A stretch of DNA of 64,000 nt from Anisodus tanguticus. Its lineage: Eukaryota > Streptophyta > Magnoliopsida > Solanales > Solanaceae. The notes beneath the pieces were generated by a model that was not told the DNA's origin, searched no databases, and saw nothing but the letters and a program-made list of their open reading frames with translations. Where the stretch lies: NCBI GenBank assembly GCA_034509755.1, contig CM067539.1, forward strand, positions 60,088,513-60,152,512, in the 5' to 3' direction. Each line of letters opens with the position of its first letter. Within the stretch, counting starts at the first letter, position 1. The position numbers were made by a program, and so were the translations under genes. Below are positions 12,550 through 24,508 of this stretch, in pieces.

Positions 12550-12558
12550 TATATATAT
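12550..12558 (-). promoter_or_regulatory. Probable TATA box of eIF5A
   Basis: On the minus strand the motif TATATATAG lies about 75 bases upstream of the eIF5A ATG. A start site about 30 bases downstream of it would give a 5' UTR of roughly 45-50 bases. This is inferred from spacing and motif only. Confidence 0.6.
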
Positions 12559-12559
12559 G

Positions 12560-13430
12560 GTGGGCTTTAAAAACCTAAAAGGGATTTGGGTAGATTTTTA
12601 GGGTTTTGTTTTTGATGAAATGATTGATACCTTTGGACTTGTCAATTAAAATAGGGGCATTTGCACTTTTGTCTAGGGGATTTAACCGATAAACCCAACT
12701 AAAATGCTATTGGTTTATCGTTTTGTTATTGAGTTAACGATTTGTAAATGATTTTGTAAAAAAAATTATTGGGTTATTGATTCAGTTTTCTGTTTTAAAA
12801 TTTAGTTAATGGTTAAATTAATAACCTAATAAACTTATATTAAAATTATCTTTTTAACTCTAATTATATAATAGTGATTTTAAATTTTAATTTTAAATAC
12901 AAACCTTATTTCTAAATTTTTACGGCAGTCACGCTTATTTTCTCAATTCTCAATTCGCTTATCATTTGTACTCCATCTGTTTAGAATGCATAAAACAATT
13001 TGAAAGTTCATTATCAATTGATGATTTACTGCTTGATTTCTACCGCGTGTGTTATTGTTTTTATCTTGTAATTTGTGTAGACTTTATGCATGAAGGCAGT
13101 GTTTATATGAACACAAGATCTTATTTGTAACAAGTGGTTTTGTTGGTTGTTTAATTGGTCACATTTTATTCATGAAATAACAAATGAAAACAAGAGAAAG
13201 CAAAAATAATTAGCGGTGCATTTTCTTATCGGTTAAATCGAAGGAAAAAAATCCCATTTGAAGACAAAAAAAAATTATGTGTACGTCACTGTCCGCTAGG
13301 TATAAGTTCAATTTTGAAGACCAGAAATTAAAGACAATCCCATTTGAAGGAAAATCATGCAATTTCTTCATTAAAATATTGGCATACTTGGTGTCAAATG
13401 GGTGGGTCAGCCTGACTTTGAACAAATTAA
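12560..13430. other. eIF5A upstream region, no gene seen
   Basis: AT-rich upstream DNA. A segment at 12578-12650 (ggatttgggtagattttt...) is similar to 47510-47595. A truncated MITE-like start (actccatctgtttagaatgc) lies near 12970. No credible ORF was seen. Confidence 0.5.
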
Positions 13431-13436
13431 AATTTA

Positions 13437-13684
13437 CTCCATCTGTTTCAAAATGTTTTATCTAATTTTGATTTGGCACGAAGTTTAAGAATAAAATAAG
13501 GCTTTTGAATCTTATGACCTTAAATTAAAGATATGAAGAATATATCAAAATGTCTTTTAATCTTGTGGTCTTAGACATGATAGATGAAAAGTTGGAATAA
13601 AGAGTTGCCAAAAAGGAAAGAGGCAAACATTTTGAAACAGACCAAAAAGAAAAGTAAGACAAACATTTTGAGAGGGAGGAAATA
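13437..13684. mobile_element. Stowaway-like (Tc1/mariner) MITE
   Basis: About 248 bp with inverted ends: left CTCCATCTGTTTCAAAATG, right (reverse complement) TTTCCTCCCTCTCAAAATG. The element is flanked by TA on both sides. Internal words such as gaatcttatgacctta and gagttgccaaaaaggaaag match a MITE family abundant in Solanaceae. It carries no coding capacity. Confidence 0.75.
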
Positions 13685-13734
13685 TAAGTTAATCCATCTA
13701 ATTTTTATTTAGTTTTAATTTCTTTATTGGTATA

Positions 13735-13860
13735 ATTCATAAGTACCCTTTAACTATACTCAAAGTTCTAAGGACACACTTTATCTTTAGGGGATCCTAT
13801 TACCCCTAAACTATTTTAAAGTATACTTTAATAAATACCACTCTAAGTACTTGTGCCTTA
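13735..13860. mobile_element. Relic of the GGGATAAGACAC Mutator-like MITE
   Basis: The words aagtaccctttaactatac, ggacacactttatct and acttgtgccttatcc match the family seen intact at 40727-41029. The ends are eroded and no duplication remains. Confidence 0.5.
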
Positions 13861-14316
13861 TCCAAATTAGATGCTCATAAAATAACACTTCTAGCTTCTC
13901 AATGTATTCTAATAGTGTTTTCGCTCATTTGTTCCTACTAGTCTCTCGACACATGTATTGTCTGTGGTTGTCGGATCATGTTGTCAAGATGATCGTATAT
14001 GCTTGACATTGGAGTGTACAGTTTTTTGTTAAGTAATATCAATATTATTAACCAAAAAATTGACTTATATATTATACACAAACATATACAATAAACAATT
14101 TAGGAATGATAAATATAATATTGTCGTTGAATGGCGATTTGTTTACCGATGTCAAGATGATTGCTTATCGTTTGAACCTATAAAGATGAACTATCAAATT
14201 TAGGTAGAATATGTATTCGATTTTATTATTTGTATGTTCATAATGCTTTAATTTCTCATCTGAGTCTGACCGTTTCTCTTGCTTTGCTTTGCCTGTGATT
14301 ATGGCATTATGCTTTG

Positions 14317-14438
14317 TCTTGAGTCGAGGGTCTCCCGAAAATAATTGTTCTACCTATCAAGGTGGAGGTAAGGTATGTGTACACTCTACCCTCCCCAGAC
14401 CCCACGTAATGGAATTTCACTGGGTATGTTGTTGTTGT
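14317..14438 (+). mobile_element. SINE 3' region (Au/TS-like)
   Basis: It starts cttgagtcgagggtctcccg, then has caaggtggaggtaaggtatg and ccctccccagaccccac, and ends in GTTGTTGTT. It is about 30 bp longer on the 5' side than the eIF5A copy, but still lacks a recognisable tRNA-like head. No clear target duplication was found. Confidence 0.75.
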
Positions 14439-14439
14439 G

Positions 14440-15370
14440 CACATCGTTTAGTGATTAACTAATCTTGTTTATATAGTAAGTATACTTCGATAATCCGGGA
14501 AAATGTACGATTAAAAACATTAGAACAATTATAAACCAAATGAGAATACAGAAGGATATGAACCAGAATTTAAATGTTATGCCAGCACAAGTAGCTTTAT
14601 TATGGGCCAAACACTTAAGTATTAGGATTAAGTCACTAATAACAATACTTTTTGACAAACACTTTGTTAAACTAAATAAGTTAATAGTTTATTTCACTAT
14701 ATAAAAAATACCATTAATCTATTTCCACTTTTACTTTTTTATTAGCAATTTCGATCTTTGTTGTTTCTTTACTGATTTATCTTTCCTCATATATTTATTG
14801 ATTTATCCTCTTCCCTCACATCTTTACTGATTTGTCTTCTTCTTCATCTGTGATTGCATCAACATGTTTAAGTTTGTGTATTTCGTCAACAATTAAACTT
14901 CTTGAATTTTTATTTTTCTTATCAATCCTAACAATAAAGGTGAATTATTTATCTTTATTCAACATAAACTTGCAGTAGTATATGGAATCTTCCTTCTGCA
15001 ACATTTTAAAAAATTCATATGTTACTAAAAATATCCTTAAAACTTGTAATTTTAAATATCATATGACATGTCTATGGGCTATGGTTATAAGAGTATTTAA
15101 TATAAAAAAAAAAACGCTAAAGTTTAAAGTTAGAGAGTTTCAAAATATTAAATTTATAAGTAAATTTCATCTTGAAATGGAACGGGAGAAAGATATAACA
15201 AGCGTTGGAAGAGAAGGTGAGTTCGTTATAAGCAAAGTTTTTCTGTACGGATATATATTATTCTTGTTTAATGATCACAATACATGCCCGTTGGTATTTT
15301 CCAAAAAAAAGTTCTAAGCCTCATTGGAAAGTAAGTTTGTTACTGTAGTCTAGCACCATATTAATAGCTA
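14440..15370. other. AT-rich intergenic stretch
   Basis: No conserved protein, RNA or complete element was recognised. An open stretch of 111 codons near 14982-15317 has a lysine-rich, low-complexity translation and no family resemblance. Confidence 0.4.
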
Positions 15371-15374
15371 TTAA

Positions 15375-15500
15375 TAGGGGTGTCAAACGGGTCGGGTCGA
15401 GTATGGGTCAAACAAAATGGATCAATTATCCGACCCGTCCATATTTAATACGGATAAAAAATGGGTTAACCCGACGGATAATATGGATATCCATATAATC
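15375..15500. mobile_element. One end of a hAT element
   Basis: The sequence TAGGGGTGTCAAACGGGTCG opens a typical hAT terminus, with inverted GGGTCGGG/CCGACCCG motifs in the next 100 bases. The opposite terminus was not found in the following 2 kb, so the element is truncated or rearranged. Confidence 0.6.
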
Positions 15501-15692
15501 TAAAGTTAATTTAAAGATGTTGGCTTCATGTAACTAATATGGAGAAAATTAATTTACATTCTTGTCTACAAATTCAATCTCTAGTAAATAGTTGCACCTC
15601 AACATTCGCGGGAAGAATAGAACTTCGAAGTTTTCCAATGACACAACCTCCAATTTTTTGAAAAATACCCACACAAGCCCCACCGTTCCCAT

Positions 15693-15717
15693 GCGGGTTC
15701 GATTCCCGCTATCCGCC
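15693..15717 (+). pseudogene. 3' end of a plastid-type tRNA-Gly
   Basis: The 25 bases form the T-arm (gcgggttcgattcccgc) plus a tatccgcc acceptor 3' strand, as in plastid tRNA-Gly genes. No matching 5' acceptor strand (gcggata) or anticodon arm is found in the preceding 90 bases, so this is not a full tRNA gene. It is probably a small piece of plastid DNA moved to the nucleus. GCC versus UCC isoacceptor origin cannot be decided. Confidence 0.55.
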
Positions 15718-15781
15718 CAAGATCCAAGATAAAGTAATTTTTTTACTATTTATTATTTCATTTCATAAATAGCATTAAATA

Positions 15782-16500
15782 TCACCCTATTGCACCCACG
15801 CTCCACCACCCATCCCACCCACTCCCCAACCAAATCCCACCCTCACCCAACCACCACCCTCGAATGCACTTCATCTTCACTCATCCCTATCCCACAACCG
15901 CATCACCGGCCCACTCAACCTCCCCCCCCCCCCCGCTCACTCCACTCCCAAATTTTCTAGTTCATATATTTTATTTTACTTTTATAAAAAATAGAAAAAA
16001 AATTACCCCACCTCGCCCACGTGCCCCACCACCCCCATCCCCAAATCACAATCCACCACCCATCCCTATCAAATTTAACCACGCAAATTTCTCATTCTTA
16101 ATAAGTTTTTATAAAAGTAAAATAAAATATATGAAGTAAAGAATTCGAGAGGGGTAGGGATGCGGGGGTTGGGGGTGAATGGTGTAGAAAATAAAAATAA
16201 TTTTTTTAAGAAAAATTAAAAATTTTGGAGGGGTAGTGGGGTGTCGGGGTCGGGGTGGGGGAGGGAGGTATAAAAATCAAATAAAAAAATTGAAATCTTT
16301 TTTAAAGAAAAAATAATTTCTTTTGGAGGGTGGTGGGGGGTGGGGGGGGGGGATGAGTGGTGTAGAAACTCCCCAAACAAAATATTAAAAACTTTTAAAA
16401 TAAACTTTTTTTGCAGGGATGAGGGTTGGTGGTGGTGGAGGTGTGGAGTGGTGTGGTTGGGGGAGGGGGAGGGGGAGCGTAGTGATAGGGTGGTTGATGA
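15782..16500. repeat. Foldback element with C-rich and G-rich arms
   Basis: A C-rich arm (15782-16075, many CCACC, CCCAC and one run of 13 C) is followed by a G-rich arm (16150-16495, runs such as ggtggggggtggggggggg). The arms are imperfect inverted copies. The AT-rich blocks tatattttattttactttta (about 15966) and the reverse taaaagtaaaataaaatata (about 16113) mirror each other, and the outer ends caccctattgcaccc and agcgtagtgatagggtgg mirror too. No transposase was seen. The G-rich arm could form quadruplexes. Confidence 0.7.
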
Positions 16501-16754
16501 AATGACACTTGTAGAACTTATTTTATTAAAGTTATGGATTTTATTTATTTTACCCATTAAACTATTCATATTTTAAGTAAATAATATAAATTGATCATAT
16601 TAAACTATTTTAAATGAATTGAATATGTGGAAAAAATAGTGTGCCGAAACCAATCTTGTCTGCCACAGATTTGATACTTTAATTTAAATGTTAATAACCT
16701 TGCCAACCACTATCTAATTTTCAAATAGTTTTTTCAACTCTTTTGTACTGTACA

Positions 16755-17155
16755 ATATGTTACTTCCTCTTATCTCTTATTAAAAAGAGAGTGCATTATT
16801 GTCCACTCCTTAAAAAATATTAATTTTAATTTGATTAAATTATCTCTAATTAAATATATATTGAGATTTAATTACATAGTACTTAATAGGGGTAAGTTTG
16901 AAAAAATAAAATTAATTCTTTCTTAATTTAATAAGTAAACACTCTTTTTACTTAAGGAAAAAAAAACTTAGCGAACACTCTTTTTAATCGGGGGTATTCA
17001 CTTCTTTTGATCTTTATAATGTAGCAAAATGTCACTAAATCGTATAATTTTAAATATTTAATATGAGATATTGAAATTAAAGAGTTACTATAAAATGATT
17101 TTTTTTAAACAGACTAAAAAAAATAAGTAACATAATTTTAAACAGAGGAAGTATA
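16755..17155. mobile_element. Overlapping Stowaway-like MITE remnants
   Basis: Ends such as tacttcctcttatctcttat (16759) and aaacagaggaagtata (17140) resemble the start and end of Stowaway-type MITEs, with an AT-rich interior. Boundaries are uncertain and at least two remnants may overlap. Confidence 0.4.
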
Positions 17156-17529
17156 AATGGGCCATGTATATACCTGGAATAAGTAACATCTTTCTAAATG
17201 CAACTCACCTTTCTTAATCAACATTCTCTATGTTACAATTGCCACATATTGCACTATTATGTATAACATCCACTCTTTTGTAGCATTTTTTTGCAAGAAG
17301 AATACCATGACTCACGGTATTTATAATATCTGTAATTGAAAGAAATAATTTCTTAATTATTTTCATTAATAAAGAGGTATATATATAACTTACGATCTTC
17401 AAATATGAAAAATTATATTCCTACTATACTTCTAAAATCTTAATTATACTTGTACAAGAATTCTACAACTATGGTAAGTTTGTGTACAACTTTGATTACA
17501 ATTTCGGTAACTTATTTGTTTCGGATCCC

Positions 17530-19390
17530 GTGTATACACGGTATATTTGACACACCTCCACAGTCATAGCGGTTGGTTGTCGTACATTGAGACTGTCCCT
17601 AAAATCTTCAAATAAAATCGAGCGAAGGCCCTTAGTAAATATGTCTACAATTTGGTACCTGGAAGGGACATGCAAGATATGTACTTGTCCACGAGCTACC
17701 TTTTCGCGAACAAAATGAATATTCATCTCGATATGTTTAGTGCGCTGATGTTGGACCGAATTTTCAGAAAGATATACTGCACTAACATTATCACAGTAGA
17801 CCAAGGTAGCTTTCAAAAGAGGAAAGTGAAGTTCTAATAGAATATCACACAACCAACATGATTCAGTTACCACATTGGCTACCCCCTCGATACTCGGCCT
17901 CCGGACTGGATCGCGATAATGTAGTCTGGCGTTTTGCAGACCACGAGACCAAGTTATCACCAAGAAACATACAATAACCAGATGTCGAGTGTCTGGTATC
18001 AGGACAACCACCCCAATCAGGATCAATATATGACACGAGAGTAGAGACGGATGATGGATATAAATGCAATCAATAATCAAGTGTGCCCTGTATGTATCGT
18101 ATAATGCGTTTGAGCGCATGCATGTGCTCAATATCTGGGTCATGCATAAATAAACACACATGCTGAACTGCATAAGTAATATCAGGTCGTGTGAAAGTTA
18201 GATACTGAAGTGCCCCCGCAAGACTGCGGTAGTGGGTGAGATCCTCGTATGGTGTGCCAGACGTAGCACTCAGCTTCGGTTTGGTATCAACCGTACTAGA
18301 AGTAGACTTACAAGATGACATACCAGGTCTCTCAATGATCTCAACCACATACTTCTTCTGTGATAAAAATAGACCACATGCATAATGAGTGACATTTATA
18401 CCCAAGAAATAACTCAAGGGCCCAAGTCTTTCATAGTAAACTCTGAACTAAGAAGTGACATGATAGACTTGCGCAGATTATCAGAAGAAGCTATCACTAT
18501 AATACATCCACATACAATAAAATGTATACCAGAGAAGTACCACGACGATATATGAATAGAAAATGATCAGACCTGTTGTGAGAAAACTCAATAGTAGATA
18601 CATAATCTGCAAACCTTTTATACCAAGCTCGTGGAGCCAACTTAAGCCCATACAAGGACTTCTTCAGCAAACATACATGCTGAGGATAATTGGGGTCTCT
18701 AAAACCCAAGGGTTGATGCATGTATACTGTCTTCTTAAGATCACCTTGTAAAAAAGAATTATTCACATCCAACTGATGAATGTGTCATGCTTTTGAGAGA
18801 GCCAAATTGAGAACAGTGCGAATGGTAGCCGGTTTGACCACCAAGACTAAACGTCTCACCACAATTCATGCCAACTTGTTGAGTTTTACCATCACCTACA
18901 AAACGAGCCTTATTCTTCTCAAATGAACCGTCAGAATTTTCTTTATGAGTAAAAATCCACATAGACCAAATAATATTAACACCAGACGGACGAGGCATTA
19001 ACTCCCACGTCTTATTTTCAATAAGAGCATTATATTCGTCATTCAATCCAATTTCCAATTCGGGTTTTGTAGGGCAGACACATGGTTACGTGGTAGTGGG
19101 GATTTAAGGACATTAGAATTGAAATTAAAATGTCGTTTTGGTTTAAAACTAACCCTTTGGCTACAAGTAACGGGCCCTTGACTCGAGATATAATCGGGTG
19201 GATTTTGGGCAATAGGCGGGTTAGTGACGGACTGGCCAGCAGACATTGGGCCTGCTAAACTGGACCTGAAATTGGTACCGACGCAGAAATAGAAGTGGTA
19301 TGAGGCTAGGAAACAGTACCGAAATCGGTACTGGGCCATGAAATAGGCCCCTGTGATGGTACACTCCCAAAGACCGGCATTCATGATTTG
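17530..19390 (-). pseudogene. Copia reverse transcriptase-RNase H remnant
   Basis: Minus-strand segments follow the Copia order. A linker with PRNHVSALQNPNWK comes first (19043-19384). Then come the RT N terminus (WELMPRPSGVN, 18759-19058), RT palm segments (MDVNNSFLQGDL, LLKKSLYGLKLAPRAWYKRF), RT C terminus (TRPDITYAVQHV, 18070-18417) and RNase H (VYCDNVSAVYL, QHQRTKHIEMNIHFVREKV, DIFTKGL). The YVDD catalytic site reads YVDV followed by a stop, consistent with loss of one base in the second Asp codon. Many other shifts and stops show that it is dead. Gag and integrase core are not recognisable, and no LTR pair was delimited. Confidence 0.85.
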
Positions 19391-19948
19391 AAGTTTATAG
19401 GCTCCTAGAATTGTCTCAAGTTAATATGTAATAATAATTGAGTTCATAATTAAATGTTAATAATTATTTAGTAGATTTCTTAATTCATATACATGATCTA
19501 GATAAAAGCTAGTGGGCTCCCTTGAACTCACATATCATATTGTGGGTCCGCCCCTGCCAAACACTGAATTCGAGTTAGTGTGATAAGAAAACCCAAGTAA
19601 TTCCTTTCTTGCAAAATCCGCCTGAATTGAATGGGGTTTTAAGATAACATAAAGAATTTTATTGTTTCTTTTTATCTATAGCTAAACCATAAGCCGTAGT
19701 TTCTCTATCATTTTAGCTTATAGTTGGTTAGTGACATTCTTGGTCGTTAACAATCTTTCGAATCTTGCGCTAATGGACTGGTGAAAACCTCCTGCGAACT
19801 GTGTAGGCATGCTGCAAAACATTATAAATGCATGTTTAGTGATGGTAACATGTCTTCTTATCATATTATTGGAGACTATTACTGGAATAATAAATGACTA
19901 ATGCTAATTAATTTGCTTGTTAAGTTGTCAGGCGACAAGGAGGAATTA
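19391..19948. other. Intergenic stretch between two Copia elements
   Basis: No gene or repeat end was recognised. A partial duplication of the adjoining LTR start (actattactggaataataaat at about 19875) lies here. Confidence 0.35.
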
Positions 19949-20871
19949 TGTTTGAAACAAAGCAGTACCGGAATAATAAATAACTATTACAAGTGCTTCG
20001 AAAGGATAAACCAAAAAAATTACAATAGCAACAAGCTTGTAGTAAATAAGAATTGTGACAACAACAAGCTTTTTGAGTTCTTGAATCAGTCTTGAATTTT
20101 TATACCAATTTGCAGAAAGCTCTTTGAATCTTGATAACCTGAAATCAAGACATACTAAATTTGGAAGTGTTACAACTGTGATGAGTCGAGTTTGCAAAAA
20201 GCTCTTTAAAACAAGATTGTCCCGTATATATGTTTTTACGTTAGCAGGCAATAGTCTCCCATGATAAAATAACAAACTATCATTTGTGCAAAGCAAACAC
20301 AAGTGATTCTAGCAAAGAAAACAAATAACAAAAGATTGCTAAGAGGAGAGGATTTGCAACAAGAATTTCAGTTGTTCTTGAAAAGTGTGTGTAGAATTGA
20401 GCCAAATGCCTCAATTTATAGTAGTGTAAGAATGACATCTTCAAGTGTGTAATGGCCATTTAAATGTCATGTAATGGCCCTTTAATTCACCAATTAATGC
20501 AGCCAAATAATTGCTGATTTATAGAGGAAAATTTGTCATTTTAATGCTCCAAAATCTCTCCATAATCAGCCAAATTTTTGGAATTCCTCCGGGTGGTGCG
20601 CGGCACTTTCCGGTGCCGCGCCATCTTACACTTTGCACAATCCTTCCTTCGTTTACCAACGTGGAACACTTGTTATTTAACCAATAACCGTCCATTATTC
20701 AATGTCTCAAACATTTACTTATGTACCAATATCTATTTCACTAACGAAATTTACGATACTTGGCACTACGAGTACACGTGTGTGGAAACAACATTTCCGA
20801 CGTGCGGGCCACAATTGTTCGAGTCATAAATAATGGGATAAATTTAATTCCACATTAGTAAATTTCCAACA
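19949..20871 (-). mobile_element. 3' LTR of internally deleted Copia element (copy A)
   Basis: It runs from tgtttgaaac to ccaaca in plus coordinates. On its sense (minus) strand it starts TGTTGGAAATTT. It aligns along its length with the solo LTR at 50563-51549 and the LTR at 55855-57535, sharing words such as gaaatcaag, acaagattg and ccccgtatatatg. The sequence just inside, 20872-20882, reads AGAGGGGAT on the minus strand: the polypurine tract that primes plus-strand DNA. So this is the 3' LTR. Confidence 0.85.
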
Positions 20872-23840
20872 ATCCCCTCTTGAAAGAGATTTTGGCGCAC
20901 ACACAAGGTGTCTACTTTCAGCGAAAAGATATTGCATCAGGATAGGTAGCTTCCGCTTTGAACCTTCCCTAGTTGAATACCATCAGACTCACTTACTGCG
21001 CGGTGAATGTGATATCTTGAACCATCATTGTTTAATGTAAGCCAAGACACGGTACCAACACAATACATCCCATTTATTCGTTTCTTCTTATTGTTCTGTC
21101 TGTTGTGGCCGTGGACAAACTTGGATTCTTAAGTGCGTTCATTTGAGGCGGTCTGTCCTCGCACTTAAATAGGTGATCTCCTACAAGATATCCTGATATA
21201 CCCCACTTCACAAGCGTTAGGAATTATTAAAAGTTTTCCAAACCTTAACATCAACTGTTGAGGATCATCAAAGGTTTTGAAACTTAACCTTTACCCACCA
21301 TGCAGGTAGAACTTAACGTCTATCACGGGAATGGATTTGGATGTACGTTTCTTTACAGAAATCATAATCTGAAGTACTCTTGCTTCCACCGAAGCGTTCA
21401 ACTAAACCTTTTTACAGCTTAGTTTTCTCATTGAACCAAATTCTTGGGATCTCCAATCAATATGGTTGGGTTACCACCGCAAATGTTCTTATTGTTTGAG
21501 TTTTAAGCCCATTCCCCTAGACAGGCAGAACTCTTGATCTTCGGGTAGTCCCTTAGTTAAAGGGTCCGCTATATCTTTTGATTAGTAATCAAGGAAGTTA
21601 CACCCGTGATGATCAACTGCCCAACGGTCTTATGTCTCTGACTAATATATCCAGATGCCGTCATCCGTGCACTCTCTGAAGCGGACTGGCTAGTCACAGT
21701 GTATAACTGACGAAGGCACGGGTTTCTCCCAATAAGGGATATTCTCTAATGAGTCGTGAAGTTATTCAGCTTCTTCTCATGCTTTGTTTAAAGTGATAAA
21801 CTCTGATTCCATCATGAATCGGCCGATGCAAGTTTGCTTAGAGGATTTTTCGAGACACACCATACACATTTACTTGTGGCTTTGGTGTTCTTCATGTCCG
21901 ATGTCCAGTTTGCATCACTGTATTCTCCAAGAACCGCTGGACATCTAGAATATCATAATCCGTAGATAAACGAATATTTCAGATATTGTCATATTTGATT
22001 TAACGCCTTCTATCGATCATTTCTAGAATCACGAGTAAACCTTAGTTCAACTGATCTACCTTGTAAGTCGATACCAGATCGGTTGTAGTGTGTAAAATAC
22101 ATTGAACTATATGTGACCTGTGCATATCGCTCTTGGTATATGGGTGCACCATGATTCCAATCAATTCTATGATTCATATCCTTTGGTGGCTTCAACGAGA
22201 CTGTCAACTATCTCACAAATGAGTTTGGAATTAGACCAGTTCGTTAGATGTCTTAGAAACCCCAAGTTTACGATGTCATCTATGACACCCATATCTTTCA
22301 TATCGAGACTTTGTTTCAATATAACTTCCACTTTCGACTGTTGGCTTTCCAACTGTTGGCTTTCTAACTTTAGAGTCAATTTTTTGTTGTTAGATTCATT
22401 ATTTTTGTTTCATCTGAAACTTCCAGGACCAAAATGTAAACATTTCAGGGACCAAAAAGAAAGTTCCGGACCCAACAGTCCAACAAACCAACTCTGATCC
22501 TCCCCTTCCAACTCTCCGGTTAGAAAGGTTGTCTCAACATCCATGTCACGCAAGATTGTAATGGCCCTAGATGTTAAGCTATTTACAGGGGAGCACATGT
22601 CCAAGTAGCTGAGGCCTTATACTCGTCAGTAGATCCATCTACTTTGTACTCAATTTGAGTATCCACTTTTACAACCCAAAGGTTCTTTTCCCGAAGAAAG
22701 GTCAACCATTACACAAGTATAGTTCTATTCGATGGAATCTGTAGCTTCTTTCCAAAGCAGCGCTTCTGGAGATGACAATTCTTTGTTAATTGTCCATGGT
22801 TCATTTCCAACCATACAAGGTAGAAGGCTTGGAACAAATCTTTGTCCCCTCTTTGCTCCGTCTCGGTTCAACATCTAGAATCTCTAAATTCTGTAGATTT
22901 GAAACATTAAGTTTTGGATAGTCAACAACTTCCGAGTCCTGTAGATCTGGAACGTCAGGTTACGGATAATCAGGCACTCTTGTTAACCTTGAGCAATTAT
23001 TTCTTTTCCTCTCAAGGAAAAATGTCGTCAAAGAATTCAACATTCTTTGACACTAAGAGGCGATAAGCACTACTGTTATTTGCAGATCCAATGGATATGA
23101 AATCTACAGTCTTATGTCCAACTTGACCTATTTCGATATTCCAACTTCTACCAAGCCACCCCACATCACAACATTTGTATGTGAGATCCTTTCCATATTT
23201 CATACGGAGAGTTATCCTTATCCTTATGCGGAGTTCTGTTGAGAATCGCATTAGCGGTAAGGATCGCCTTGCCCCCCATAATTTGGGCGTACGACTTTGC
23301 ACTTGGATAACACCGTTAGACTAGGGTGAGTAATGAGCAGTCATTTGATGAATGATGCTTCACATTCTCCCCCTCTATCACTACGAATTCCTCAATCCGT
23401 AGGCTTAATTGGTTTTCAACTTCTGCTTTGTAGCGCTTATTCGCTTCAACAACTTCATATTTGCTTTTCAACAAACAAAGGATACAATACGTTGTACCAT
23501 CATCAATGAAGGTCACAAAGTACTTCTCTCTCCCCTCTATTTTGTACAAACTTCAAATCACCCATGTAGGTATGACTAAGTTCTAGAGGAGCGGTGCTTC
23601 TTTCGCTATTCCTTTGATGGAATGGAAAGGTGATTTTTCCTCTTCGCCCACCTCACATTCATTTTGAGGGTTTATGTCGACAGAAGGCAACAATCTCAGC
23701 TTAGTTAGATTTTGAATGACTTTCTATTTAACGTATCTTAATCTATGATGTCATAGATGCACAGATTATAAATATAACATTCATTTGGCTACAGACATAC
23801 TGTACCATTCTTAGTTATTACAGACACGTTGGACTAGTCT
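20872..23840 (-). pseudogene. Copia pol remnant (copy A), gag and protease deleted
   Basis: Reading on the minus strand, an integrase piece comes first (YFVTFIDDGTTYCILCLLKS, about 23316-23549). A C-terminal integrase piece follows (TVDFISIGSANNSSAYRLLV, about 23012-23302), then scattered RT parts (about 22010-22600) and RNase H remnants down to about 20900. Stops and frameshifts are frequent. It is colinear with the longer copy at 57.5-64 kb, but gag, protease and the integrase zinc finger are missing: integrase abuts an LTR fragment at about 23840. Confidence 0.8.
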
Positions 23841-23849
23841 CAAACGAGC

Positions 23850-24503
23850 TTGACCAACAGAGTCCTCAACTGCCAAGAAAATGGTTGTTTATGGCCATTG
23901 AAGGAGGGAGTTAATCAGCCAAGTAATGGCTGGTTAATGTGCAATAACGCTCCACAAATCAACCCAAACAGTAGGCAGAAACTTTCTGCCTTCCGTCGTT
24001 CCCAATTTCATCTTTCCAGAAACTCCAGGGACCAAACTATAAATAATAAACAATTTAGGGTCTATTAGAAGAAGCCCAAGGCCCACGACCCGAGACCCTA
24101 GCCCGGATCGAACCGAACGGCGGGCGGCGACGGTGCGCGCGTGTGGGCTTAGCCTCGAACCAAAGCCCATCTAGGTCCTCCCTCCTTCAAACACATGGGT
24201 TATCCCTTGGGGTCCCAAACCCTTAGCCAATTTTGAGACTTATAAAGAGAACAATTCTTCCTTTTCCCACCGATGTGGTAGATTTGTCCCACACCATATT
24301 TCCATGCCTCAAACACCTTACTTCGTGGACCAATATGTCTTTCATTTCTCAAAGAAATTTGACGATTCTTGGCCCTACGGTCATCTACTCACTTAGTAGA
24401 TTATGCACGTGTGAAGAGACAAAGCCTCCAACATGCGGAACCCTACTGTTTAATTCATTAAATATGGGTGGACGCACCTCCCACCAAAGACAAATTTCCA
24501 ACA
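23850..24503 (-). mobile_element. Partial 5' LTR of Copia copy A
   Basis: The sequence from about 23855 (agtcctcaactgcc) to aaatttccaaca matches the right-hand two thirds of the other LTRs, including tcccttggggtcccaaaccc and a tttataag TATA-like box on the minus strand. The part that would adjoin the primer-binding site is missing, which places one deletion breakpoint at about 23840-23855. Confidence 0.75.
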
Positions 24504-24508
24504 AATCC

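Noticed and set aside
14982..15317. 111-codon plus-strand ORF
   Set aside because: Lysine/phenylalanine-rich chance ORF in AT-rich DNA, with no motif, promoter or family resemblance.
15620..15717. Complete tRNA gene
   Set aside because: No 5' acceptor strand, D-arm or anticodon arm is present upstream of the T-arm.
15864..16576. Proline/serine-rich ORFs in the foldback
   Set aside because: They arise from the strand-skewed C-rich and G-rich arms and are mirror images of each other.
20872..24503. Integrated viral sequence (endogenous pararetrovirus)
   Set aside because: All reverse-transcriptase segments have Copia order with integrase before RT, and no movement or coat protein was seen.
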